64,000 nucleotides of DNA from the NCBI GenBank assembly GCA_963744915.1, contig CAVUUY010000008.1, positions 185,746 to 249,745 of the forward strand, given 5' to 3'. Shown here one piece after another: positions 18,117 through 26,694 of this stretch. The notes below the pieces were generated by a model. It did not search any database and was not told the DNA's origin. It saw only the letters and a list, made by a program, of their open reading frames with translations. The position numbers were made by a program, and so were the translations under genes. The DNA is from DATAFF01 sp963744915 (GTDB lineage Bacteria; Pseudomonadota; Alphaproteobacteria; Rhizobiales; Aestuariivirgaceae). Within the stretch, counting starts at the first letter, position 1; each line of letters opens with the position of its first letter.

Positions 18117-19452
18117 CTATCCTCGCATTCTCAAGCCCAGCACCTGACTGGGTCGAGGAAACATGTGCTGGAGCTGGTAGAAGATCGTTGCCCCCCAAAC
18201 GAGCACCGGATATTGCGCGTAAGCGGGGAGTGTTTTCATCGAAACGATAGGAAATGGAATAAGCTTCGGATCAACGCCGCTGGCCAGCTTCGCCAACAGC
18301 CCGCCTGCTGCTGTCGAAAGGGCGAGGCCTCGCCCATTGCACCCTACAAACGCATAAACCCCTGATCCAAAATCATGAAGGTGGGGCAGGTGGTCTACCG
18401 TGAGGGCGACTTCGCCAGTCCAATAGTATGTTATTCGGTAACGTGCCGTCAGTTGGGGAAAGAGTTGATCAATTGTGCGAGCGAGATGACGGACTTGATG
18501 CGATCCAGTGAGCTTCCGCAATGTACCGGGCCCGCCCATTATCAGACGACCTGCGGAATCTCGCCGAAAATAACGAACTAGCGGGTGAGTGTCGGAAACG
18601 CATATCCCGTTCGGCAGAACTGACTGTTCGAACTCACATGGCAAAGGATCAGTCGATACCTGAAGGGTGGAAACCGGAATGGAGCTTTGCCGCAAACCAG
18701 GCCAGGCGTCATTCGCATAGGCCGCCATACACAAAACGACCTTATCAGCTGCTACCGATCCCGTGGTCGATTTAACCACCCATCCGCTCCTGTCAGGAAC
18801 GATGGCATTGACCTCCGTCTGGGTGAAGATGCGGCCACCGCTATGCTGAACCACTCGGGCAAGGCCTAGAGTGTAATTTAGTGGGTGAATGCGACCGCCC
18901 CTGCGATCGCGCCAGCCGCCGGTATAGAAGGAGGTGCCTGTAAGTCGCAAGATATCGGCGCCTGTGAGTTGATCAACTGGCGCACCTCGTTCAGCCCATT
19001 GGCGCGCGCGGTCATGAACGAGACGAACGGCAGATGCATTATAAGCACACTGAACCCAACCGTGACGAATTGGGTCACAATTGATCTCGTATCGAGAAAC
19101 CAGGTCAAAAAGATTATCAGCGGTTCGCGCCACGAACGCGATCCATGGTTCAGCGATATCTGCACCAAACGTTCGCAAGAGATCGTCCGGGTCGCGCTTC
19201 AGGCCTGGAATAACCTGTCCACCGCTTCGGCCAGAGGCGCCTGCACCTAGCTTACCTCGCTCGAGGACCACGACATTTGCGCCCTCCTGGGCAAGGTGAA
19301 GGGCTGTCGACAAGCCGCTGAATTCCTCCGCCAACCACCGCAACATCGGCCCGCAAGTCGCCAATCAGAGTTGACGTTTCAGGTGCTGGGCTCTCGGTAG
19401 CCTGCCAAAGCGAGATTGGCTCCTGAGTAAGTTCATTGGCGTGAGATGACAT
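18117..19452 (-). pseudogene. FAD-dependent amino acid/amine oxidase (DadA/OrdL type), frameshifted
   Basis: The start at 19452 opens MSSHANELTQEP and reaches the FAD-binding Rossmann motif DVAVVGGG. One extra base near 19323 then shifts the frame. Corrected, it reads VVGGGFSGLSTALHLAQEG and continues to the stop at 18117, about 444 residues. Other family signs are LERGKLGAGASGRSGGQV, GGRIHPLNYTLGLARVVQ and the C-terminal FAD region YAFVGCNGRGLALSTAAGGL. Members oxidise amino acids, glycine betaine intermediates or gamma-glutamylputrescine. The substrate here is unknown. No partner genes are adjacent. Confidence 0.82.
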
Positions 19453-20087
19453 GCGGCTTTTTGCTCGAAACAGCTAAGAGGATTACAGCGCATTCCAGCG
19501 CAGCATCTCATGAAAAATCTCAGGCTTGCAGCTACTTTCAATCCGCTTCTGGGCTGCGTCAAGTCTGCCTTCCTATATTTACTCCTAATGTATCGGTTTG
19601 ACGTTCCCGACCCCACATCGGCCGGGTCCGGAGGTGCCGTGCTCGGCGACGGCAGATCTACCTGATTTTAAGGCGACGGCGTTCAAAAACCACTTGCTTT
19701 CCGAACGCCGAAATCCCAAAGCTGGAATGACGGAAATCCGCTCAAAAATGCGACGCGATTTGGACAGGGTTTTCGAACGCCTTAGGAGCCCTCGATCTCA
19801 TTCGAAGATCCACTGCAAAACTGACACGCAGAGCATGCCGGCGTTTTACAGCGATGGCGCTCAATTCATTTTTTCTGTTTGTAGTAGTCATACCGGGCCA
19901 CCAGGCCTTGCCTTCCTTGAATCTCCACGCGTTAGTGCGTAGTTGGTTACTCGAGCAAAATACCTCAAAAATCGAAATCCGATGGTCCTTGGGTTTGGGG
20001 CGGGCGGTGCACTACAATATCCGCTCTGTCGCCAATAAGCTCTGTTGAGCGGCGGTCAAATTTTCTGGTTTATGAAGGGAGGAAGAA
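19453..20087. other. Intergenic region of 0.6 kb ahead of sugar operon
   Basis: No protein motif or RNA gene was recognised. The last 60 bp hold the leader of the sugar-binding-protein gene, with an AGGGAGGAAG ribosome binding site ending four bases before its ATG. The operon promoter probably lies within this stretch. Confidence 0.35.
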
Positions 20088-21074
20088 ATGACGAATGTCG
20101 GTCGTTGGCGATACATGTTAGGCGCCATAGTCGCCTTGTTCCTTACCGCCTTCTCAGTGACACCCCTTTCGGTCGTCCTGTCCACCGTAGCGTCTGCCGA
20201 AGACGCGCCGGTCAAAGTGACCTTCATCATCTACACGGCCGCAGGAGATCCATTTTGGAACCCGGTCATTCATGGCGTGGAGGAGGGCGCCAAGGATCGC
20301 AACGTCGCAGTCGACATCCAGTACGCCGATAGCGATCCAGTGAAGCAGAACAATCTCATCGAGACTGCGATCGCAAACAAGGTGGACGGGATAGCTTTGG
20401 TCAACTGGATTCCTGATGCATTCACGGCGAACATTGCCAAGGCTCGGGCCGCTGGTATTGCAGTGATCACATTCGACACGGATGATCCTAAGCCCAACGC
20501 CACACAGAGCCAAGCCTATATCGGACAGGATTTCTTTGCTGCCGGCCAGCGTATTGCGAACAAGATGATCGAGGCGGGAAAGCTCAAGAGCGGCGACCAC
20601 GTTGTTTCGCCGGTCGAGGATCCGGACGCGTTCTACGGGGTCGAGCGCTACCGGGGTATCAAGGCGGTACTGGACAAGGCGGGCATTACGTCAGAGCGCT
20701 TGGATGCCTCTCCCACCATGGCGACCGCGTTGACCCGGATTTCGCAATATCTTGTGGGTCACCAGAACACTAAAGCCATCATTGGGCTGGGAAGTGTGGT
20801 TACCGAAGTTTCTCCGCAGGCGGCCGCCGAAGCAGGCGTAAATATACCTATTGGAGGGTTTGATCTCAGTCCCGGGATCGTCGATAGCATTCTGGCCGGG
20901 AAGATGATCGGCACGGTGGATTCTGGAGCCTACTACGAGGGATATATGCCCGTGGTGATGCTGCATTATTTCGTCAAGTATGGAGTTCCGCCTGCCAGTG
21001 TTCCAATCGGTGGCACGGTTATTGACGCGAGCAATGCCGCTCTGGTCAAGAAGTGGGCAGGCACATACCGTTGA
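20088..21074 (+). CDS. Sugar ABC transporter substrate-binding protein (RbsB-like)
   Basis: The 328-residue protein has a long signal peptide (cleavage near SAEDAP, residue 37). The body is a periplasmic-binding-protein type 4 fold: VTFIIYTAAGDPFWNPVIHGVEEGAKD, DSDPVKQNNLIETAIANKVDGIALVNW, then ITFDTDD and YIGQDFFAAGQRIANKM. It is preceded by a strong AGGGAGGAAG site. It heads a five-gene plus-strand operon with a permease, an ATPase, an SMP-30 lactonase and an SDR, so its ligand is most likely a sugar or sugar acid. Confidence 0.92.
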   Translation: MTNVGRWRYMLGAIVALFLTAFSVTPLSVVLSTVASAEDAPVKVTFIIYTAAGDPFWNPVIHGVEEGAKDRNVAVDIQYADSDPVKQNNLIETAIANKVDGIALVNWIPDAFTANIAKARAAGIAVITFDTDDPKPNATQSQAYIGQDFFAAGQRIANKMIEAGKLKSGDHVVSPVEDPDAFYGVERYRGIKAVLDKAGITSERLDASPTMATALTRISQYLVGHQNTKAIIGLGSVVTEVSPQAAAEAGVNIPIGGFDLSPGIVDSILAGKMIGTVDSGAYYEGYMPVVMLHYFVKYGVPPASVPIGGTVIDASNAALVKKWAGTYR

Positions 21075-21136
21075 GGTTTGCCTATAACATCTGGATCGCG
21101 GCATTCGACGCGCCGGGGTTTGATGGACGAAAGTAC

Positions 21137-22157
21137 ATGAACGAGGTGACATCAGCGCCAGAAAGAGCCGATGTTGCAGCCTCGCGTCGAAACTTCTGGA
21201 GGCGGCTTTTCAGCGAACCGATCGCAAGCATCTGCGCTTTTTTCATTTTGATTCAGATCGTTTGCATTGCTGCCTCGCTCCTCTACCCAGACGATTTTCG
21301 TTACGTATCCTCCACAAATATCGGGCTGCTGCTTCGCGCTATCCCTGTGCTTGGGATCATTTCGCTGGGTGTGGGCCTGCTAATGATCACGGGTGAATTC
21401 GATCTGTCTGTTGGGGCAGTCTATACCCTGGCGGGTTACAGTGTGGCTTTGCTCTTCCTGGCGGGACTGCCGGTCTGGTGGGCTTTGCTTGCGACTTTAG
21501 CAATCGGCGTGATGATCGGGATTGCGAACGGAATGGTGACAGTGAAGGCGGGCATTCCATCCTTCATTGCCACAATGGGCAGCATGTTGGTTGTAAGAGG
21601 CCTAGTGCGATGGCTTTCGGAAGGTCGTACGGTGTCGTTCCATCCCGACACCATCTTTGCGAGTCGTGATGACCGGGTCCATTGCCGGCATTGAGGCGGC
21701 CTTTATCTGGTTTGTTGTTCTTGCTGGCCTGGCGGCTGTTTTGCTGCACAAGAGCAAACTTGGCAATCACATGTATCTTGTGGGAGGGAACGAGAAGACG
21801 GCGATAGCAGTCGGGATCAACAGCCACCGTGTCAAGGTCATCGCGTTTGCGCTGTCGGGTTTGACTGCTTCCATTGCCGGCATTCTGAGCATCACAAGGG
21901 TCGGCACGGCAACGCCCGCCCAGGGCATTGGGCTGGAGTTGAAGGCCGTTGCGGTATGTGTCATCGGCGGCCTCTTTCTGTCGGGCGGTCGCGGGACCGT
22001 TCTCGGCATCGTTGTCGGCGCATGCCTCATGTACATGGTCGAGGATGTTTTGCTGCTGTTACGCGCCCCGGGGTTCTATCTCGACGTGTTTGTGGGAGCC
22101 ATTCTTGTAATAGCTGTCATTGTCAATTCGTGGCTTGCCAGGAAGGGCGCCAAATGA
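21137..22157 (+). pseudogene. Sugar ABC transporter permease (RbsC-like), frameshifted
   Basis: ATG 21137 opens an RbsC-type permease with multiple membrane helices, including LLRAIPVLGIISLGVGLLMITGEFDLSVGAVYTL and the motif AGIPSFIATMGSMLVVRG. A one-base deletion near 21655 shifts the frame after HPDTIF. The second half (GSIAGIEAAFIWFVVL ... AVAVCVIGGLFLSGGRGTV) continues in another frame to the stop at 22157. Joined, the protein has about 340 residues, normal for the family. Its stop overlaps the ATG of the ATPase gene (ATGA), typical of translational coupling. If the indel is real the transporter is dead; the intact neighbours make a sequencing error plausible. Confidence 0.85.
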
Positions 22158-22909
22158 CGAGCGATCAGTCCGTCAGGGACTCGCCGCTTCTTGCGCTCAG
22201 AAACATCTCGAAGCGGTACGGGCATGTACAAGCTCTAAGTAGCGTCGATTTTCAAATCAACAGCAATGAGATCGTCGGTCTGCTTGGTGACAATGGTGCG
22301 GGCAAATCAACGCTCGTTCGTATCATGTCTGGAATCGAGTCGCCAGACAGCGGTTCAGTGCTGCGAAATGGCCGCGAAGTCACCATTCGGTCTCGAAAGG
22401 ACTCCGAAAGGCTTGGTATCGAGACGATCTACCAGGACTTGGCGTTGGTCGGCTCGGCTTCGATTATGCGAAACTTTTTCGCCGGCCGAGAACTTACCTT
22501 CGGCTTCGGCATCTTGAACACGCGCGCGATGAATGCTGTCGTGATGGACGTCCTTTTAAATACGGTGCGCATCGCAGGCATCGACTCACCTGATCTTCTC
22601 GTCGAAGCGCTTTCGGGAGGTCAGCGACAGGCTGTTGCGATCGCCAGGGCGGTTTATTTCAAGACAGCGATGCTGTTGCTTGATGAACCCACAAGCGCTC
22701 TCTCGGTAAGAGAGACTAACAAACTGCTTTCGCACCTCGGTGATTTGAAGCGGGAGGGAGTATCGGCGGTCTTCATCACGCATAATCTCTATCATGCGTT
22801 TGAGAGCTGCGATCGCTTTACCATTCTTTCGCGTGGTCGGGTGATTCGGTCCGTCGCAAAGGCTGATACGAGCCTTGAACAATTGAACGAGCTCATCGTC
22901 AAATATTAG
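22154..22909 (+). CDS. Sugar ABC transporter ATP-binding protein
   Basis: The 251-residue single-domain ATPase shows Walker A GDNGAGKST, signature LSGGQRQAVA, Walker B MLLLDEP and the switch histidine in FITHN. Family members such as RbsA often have two fused ATPase domains; this has one, like FrcA or ThuK-type partners of RbsC permeases. The ATG overlaps the permease stop by four bases, and its own stop overlaps the next gene's possible GTG start. It should power uptake through the preceding permease. Confidence 0.9.
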   Translation: MTSDQSVRDSPLLALRNISKRYGHVQALSSVDFQINSNEIVGLLGDNGAGKSTLVRIMSGIESPDSGSVLRNGREVTIRSRKDSERLGIETIYQDLALVGSASIMRNFFAGRELTFGFGILNTRAMNAVVMDVLLNTVRIAGIDSPDLLVEALSGGQRQAVAIARAVYFKTAMLLLDEPTSALSVRETNKLLSHLGDLKREGVSAVFITHNLYHAFESCDRFTILSRGRVIRSVAKADTSLEQLNELIVKY

Positions 22910-23817
22910 TGGAGCAGATGGAAATTCGTCGTGTTCTCGACTCACGTGCGGTGCTCGCCGAAGCGGCGTTGTGGTCCCCGGTCGAGGGTGTCCTTTATTG
23001 GGTTGACCAAATGCGGCCTGAGATCCATCGGTTTGATCCCGTTACTGGGCTCGACAGCGCGTTTGAGCTCGATTTGCCCGCGCAGCTCGGAGCGCTCGTG
23101 CCACGGGCCTCCGGAGGCTTCGTCCTCGCTGCGTCCGACGGCATCTCCGTCATTGAGCCGGATTTTCGCAGCAGGAAACCCTTCGTCAACCCAATTGCCG
23201 CACTCCCGCGAGCCAGTTTCAACGATGCCAAGTGTGACCGTCAGGGACGGCTATGGGCGGGTACAACCGACCGGCAGGAAACCGAACCAATCGGTCAGCT
23301 CTACCGGGTAGATGGGGTCGGCAAATTGCAACTCATCGTGGATGGCTTTATCTGTTCGAATGGACCCTCATTCAGTCCCGATGGGCGTGTGATGTACCAC
23401 ACCCAAACCCACGATCGCGTCATCTACGCCTATGACATTGACGTTGATACGGGTGAGGCCCGGAACCAGCGGATTTTCGCAATTATTGAACCCGATACCG
23501 GCGCTCCGGACGGCTCGACGGTTGACAGCGAAGGCTGTCTTTGGTCCACCCACTGGGGTGGAGCTCGAATAAACCGCTACACACCGGAAGGGCAGCTCGA
23601 TCGTGTAATCGAAATGCCGGTCAAGAGCCCGACGAGTTGTGCCTTTGGCGGCCCGGACATGCGCACGCTTTTCGTGACCTCGGCATCGATCGAATTCGTG
23701 GACGGGAAATGGGTCTATCTTGATGAGGCTGGGTTCAGATCAGACCCCAATGCTGGGGCAATCTTTGCGATCGATGTCGATGTCGATGGCTTGCCCGAGC
23801 CGGCATTCCGGGGTTGA
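22909..23817 (+). CDS. SMP-30/gluconolactonase (LRE) family protein
   Basis: The 302-residue product (GTG start at 22909, or ATG at 22918) is a six-bladed beta-propeller lactonase. Metal-ligand motifs are visible: the glutamate in LAEAALW, asparagine in ICSNGPSFSPDG and aspartate in APDGSTVDSEG, plus AKCDRQGRLWAGT. Members hydrolyse sugar lactones with a bound divalent metal. Sitting between a sugar transporter and a dehydrogenase, it would open the lactone formed by sugar oxidation. The frame is intact and overlaps the genes on both sides by a few bases. Confidence 0.9.
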   Translation: MEQMEIRRVLDSRAVLAEAALWSPVEGVLYWVDQMRPEIHRFDPVTGLDSAFELDLPAQLGALVPRASGGFVLAASDGISVIEPDFRSRKPFVNPIAALPRASFNDAKCDRQGRLWAGTTDRQETEPIGQLYRVDGVGKLQLIVDGFICSNGPSFSPDGRVMYHTQTHDRVIYAYDIDVDTGEARNQRIFAIIEPDTGAPDGSTVDSEGCLWSTHWGGARINRYTPEGQLDRVIEMPVKSPTSCAFGGPDMRTLFVTSASIEFVDGKWVYLDEAGFRSDPNAGAIFAIDVDVDGLPEPAFRG

Positions 23818-23837
23818 CGATGCAGAGAGGTGGGTCG

Positions 23838-24617
23838 ATGACAGAGAGGCTGCAGGGGAAAAGCGCAATCGTCACTGGCGCAGCGCGTGGCATCGGGCTT
23901 GGAATCGCCCGCATCCTAGCCCAGAACGGGGCGAGGGTTTTACTGGTCGATCGTAACAGGGATGGCGTCGAGCGTGCCGAAAAGGCCCTGCACGACGAAG
24001 GTTTCGATGCTGCCCACGCCGTGGCCGATATCAGCTCATCTGAGGAGATGAAGACTGTCGCACAGGAGGCCAGGCAGCGATTTGGAGGTATTGATATTCT
24101 CTGTCCAAATGCGGCGATCTTCGATTCCTCCCGGATCGTCGATATGCCCGAAAGTCTGTGGGACAAAGTGCTGTCCATCAATCTCAAAGGCGTCTTTTTG
24201 ACTGTCCAGTCGTGCTTGCCCACCATGCTCGAGCAGCGTTATGGGCGAATCGTCGTCACATCATCAATCACGGGAAACCGCACTGCGATTGCGGGTATGG
24301 CGCATTATGCTGCGAGCAAGGGCGGGATTAACGGGTTCATTCGTGCCGCCGCACTTGAACTTGCAAGAGAGGGGATCACCATTAATGGCGTCGAACCCGG
24401 TCATATATGGACCGAGGGAGCCGCCCCGGACTACGATCCCGAATTCAAGCGAGCGGTTGAGAATTTTATACCCATGGGACGGTTCGGAGAGCCCGCGGAC
24501 ATTGGAAGGACAGTTCTATTTCTCGCCAGCGATGACGCTGCCTATATCACGGGTCAAACTTTCGTTGTTGACGGCGGCGTGACGCTTCCCGAATATCCGC
24601 CAAGGCAACCTCGTTAG
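23838..24617 (+). CDS. SDR family oxidoreductase, probable sugar dehydrogenase
   Basis: I place the start at ATG 23838, behind GAGAGGTGGG; a TTG at 23814 overlapping the previous stop is an alternative. The 259-residue product shows the NAD(P)-binding TGAARGIG motif, the CPNAAI equivalent of NNAG, the catalytic Ser in VVTSSITG and YAASK. In this operon it probably oxidises the imported sugar to a lactone, which the SMP-30 enzyme then opens. Note that CPNA replaces the usual NNAG. The substrate is inferred from context only. Confidence 0.9.
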   Translation: MTERLQGKSAIVTGAARGIGLGIARILAQNGARVLLVDRNRDGVERAEKALHDEGFDAAHAVADISSSEEMKTVAQEARQRFGGIDILCPNAAIFDSSRIVDMPESLWDKVLSINLKGVFLTVQSCLPTMLEQRYGRIVVTSSITGNRTAIAGMAHYAASKGGINGFIRAAALELAREGITINGVEPGHIWTEGAAPDYDPEFKRAVENFIPMGRFGEPADIGRTVLFLASDDAAYITGQTFVVDGGVTLPEYPPRQPR

Positions 24618-24774
24618 GGATCGCGCTGCCGTGTAATGCCCGTCCACGCGTATCCGGTTCCGGCGACCTCTGCATCGCTTCAAGTGCGATCGACAACGAA
24701 GGATGGGCTTCTGGCTGGCGGAAAGAGATGGCCAGGCATTGTGCGACAACGGCCTGCGCCAGTCGCGGGCCACC

Positions 24775-25518
24775 TCATCCCATGGGGTCGCGCAGATAGG
24801 TCGGACGGATCAGAACGTCCTCGATACAGGCACGTTGCGGCAACGAGGTCACGAAGACGACGGCCGCGGCCACATCCTCCGGCTGGAGCATCCTGCCTCG
24901 CTCCTCAGTGCTCGGGGGCGAGGCCCGACGGTCGAGGATCGGCGTGGCAGTCTCGCCCGGCGAGATGGCCGTTGCGCGGATGTTGTGCCGGCGCTGCTCG
25001 AGGTTGGTCGACTGGGTCAGCGAGAGGACGGCCGCCTTGGAGGCGCTGTAGTGCGCGCCGCCGAGCAGGCTGGCGCTCTTGCCGGCGACCGAGGCGATGT
25101 TGACGATCGTGCCTTCGCCCTGCCGCTGCATGACGGGCAGCACCGCGCGCGTGCAAAGATAGGCGCCGGTGAGATTGACGTCGATTACCAGTCGCCAGTC
25201 CTCTGCGCTCGTCTCGAGCAGATTGCGTCGTGGTGTGTTGGTGCCCGCGTTGTTGATCAGGATGTCGACCCGGCCGAAGGCCTCGACGGTCGCCTGCACC
25301 GCCTCCTCGACGGCTGCAGGATCATCGACGCTCAGGGGGCGGATGAGCGCCTGCCGTCCGGTCGCTTCGACTTCGGTGGCCACAACCTTCAGCGCCTCCT
25401 CGCCGCGGGCAACTAGCGTCACGTCGGCGCCCGCCTGCGCCAGCGCCACTGCCGTCGCCCGCCCTATCCCCGAGCCGGCGCCGGTCACTATGGCCACCTT
25501 GCCTGACAATGCCGCCAT
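24775..25518 (-). CDS. SDR family oxidoreductase (3-oxoacyl reductase-like)
   Basis: ATG 25518 follows GGAGGAGG. The 247-residue protein has TGAGSGIGRA for cofactor binding, NNAG, the catalytic serine in IVNIASVAG and YSASK. It belongs to the classical SDR group. It is the last gene of the minus-strand operon encoding a branched-chain-type ABC transporter and a GntR regulator, 59 bp after the latter. It may oxidise or reduce an intermediate of the pathway encoded by the divergent operon. The C-terminal end VLIRPTYLRDPMG is typical for the family. Confidence 0.9.
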   Translation of the reverse strand: MAALSGKVAIVTGAGSGIGRATAVALAQAGADVTLVARGEEALKVVATEVEATGRQALIRPLSVDDPAAVEEAVQATVEAFGRVDILINNAGTNTPRRNLLETSAEDWRLVIDVNLTGAYLCTRAVLPVMQRQGEGTIVNIASVAGKSASLLGGAHYSASKAAVLSLTQSTNLEQRRHNIRATAISPGETATPILDRRASPPSTEERGRMLQPEDVAAAVVFVTSLPQRACIEDVLIRPTYLRDPMG

Positions 25519-25576
25519 AGACGCCTCCTCCGCGATCGATCTCATCGGCCAGTATAATGGAGCCGGCTCGCCCCTG

Positions 25577-25993
25577 TCAGCCCGATCCGAGTGCGCTGAC
25601 CGTCACATCGACGCCGTCCCCTGTGGCATCGAGTAGACTAGGACCGGCGAGCGCGAGCTGAGCAGAGATGGTGTCCAGCACCACGTCGCTCACCGCCAGC
25701 GTCCGATTGCGCTGCCGGCGGTTGTTCACCAAGGCACCGCTCCGAAATGCCGAGGGCGGCCGCTTGGTGACGAAAGTGCCACGACCGGCCCGCGGATTGA
25801 GAAAGCCGTGTTCAGCGAGAACGTGATATGCCTTGCTGACTGTGTTTTTGTTGGCACCGAGCTCCTTGGCCAATTGCTCGCAGTGCGGGATCCGGTTGCG
25901 TGCGCGATTTCTGCCCGTCGAGATGCGCAGCAGAACGACTCGCTCGATATCGGCGACCGAATTTCGTCGAGGGTTGTAAGTGTGCTTCGGCAT
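25577..25993 (-). CDS. Short GntR family transcriptional regulator
   Basis: The 138-residue protein has a GntR winged helix (residues 14-80): IERVVLLRISTGRNRARNRIPHCEQLAKELGANKNTVSKAYHVLAEHGFLNPRAGRGTFV. Only about 60 residues follow, with no aminotransferase, FadR or UTRA domain visible, so the effector part is minimal or lost. Its ATG overlaps the stop of livF (TAATG), so it is translated with the transporter it may control. The likely target is the 125-bp divergent promoter region at 31054-31178. Confidence 0.8.
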   Translation of the reverse strand: MPKHTYNPRRNSVADIERVVLLRISTGRNRARNRIPHCEQLAKELGANKNTVSKAYHVLAEHGFLNPRAGRGTFVTKRPPSAFRSGALVNNRRQRNRTLAVSDVVLDTISAQLALAGPSLLDATGDGVDVTVSALGSG

Positions 25994-26694
25994 TATCCAC
26001 TCCAGAATGCACTAACGATGTCACCAAGCTGCGTCGGCGTACCTTCGCGCCGGTTCTGCCCCAGGTCTATGATATAGACGTAGTCAGCGATGCTGAGCGC
26101 GCGTGTGATATCCTGGTCGACTAACACGATGCCAACGCCTCCATCGCGCAGGGATCTCAGGGTGCCGTAAACAGCGTCCGCGGCGAGTGGCGCGACGCCT
26201 GCGGAAGGCTCGTCAATTAACAGGTAGCGCGGGTCACTCATGAGCACGCGGGCGAGCTCAACCATACGGCGCTGTCCGCCGGACAGCACGCCGGCCGGGG
26301 TTGCTCGCCGCTCCTTCAGCATCGGGAAGCGCAGGTAGTTCTGCTCTAGTTTGGCGCGGATGCGTTTGGTGTCACCTCGGAACCGCCAGCCACCGAGAGC
26401 GACATTTTCCTCGACACTCATCTCGGAGAAGATGCCAGGCTGCTGCGGGCCGTAGGCGATGCCCAGATCGATCATTCGGTGAGGTAAGGTCCCCGTGATC
26501 TCTGCATTGTCGAGCAGAATCCGGCCCTGCGTCGGCTTCAGCATACCGAACATGGCCTTCAGCAAGGTGGATTTACCGACTCCGTTTGCTCCGAGTACAG
26601 CGGTCGCGCGGCCGGGCGGTGCGATGATGTTCACTCCGCGCAAAATGTGGAGTCCGGGATTGTACCCGACATGAAGGTTATCGACGGTCAGCAT
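25993..26694 (-). CDS. livF: Branched-chain-type ABC transporter ATPase LivF
   Basis: ATG 26694, with GGAGG just upstream, gives 233 residues; an upstream start at 26739 is possible. Motifs are Walker A GANGVGKST, signature LSGGQRRMVELARV, Walker B YLLIDEP and a switch region LVDQD, in which aspartate replaces the usual glutamate-histidine pattern (LVEQ in most LivF proteins). It overlaps the end of the LivM-LivG gene by 17 bp. It forms the ATPase pair with the LivG domain and powers uptake of an amino acid, amide or urea-type solute. Confidence 0.9.
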   Translation of the reverse strand: MLTVDNLHVGYNPGLHILRGVNIIAPPGRATAVLGANGVGKSTLLKAMFGMLKPTQGRILLDNAEITGTLPHRMIDLGIAYGPQQPGIFSEMSVEENVALGGWRFRGDTKRIRAKLEQNYLRFPMLKERRATPAGVLSGGQRRMVELARVLMSDPRYLLIDEPSAGVAPLAADAVYGTLRSLRDGGVGIVLVDQDITRALSIADYVYIIDLGQNRREGTPTQLGDIVSAFWSG

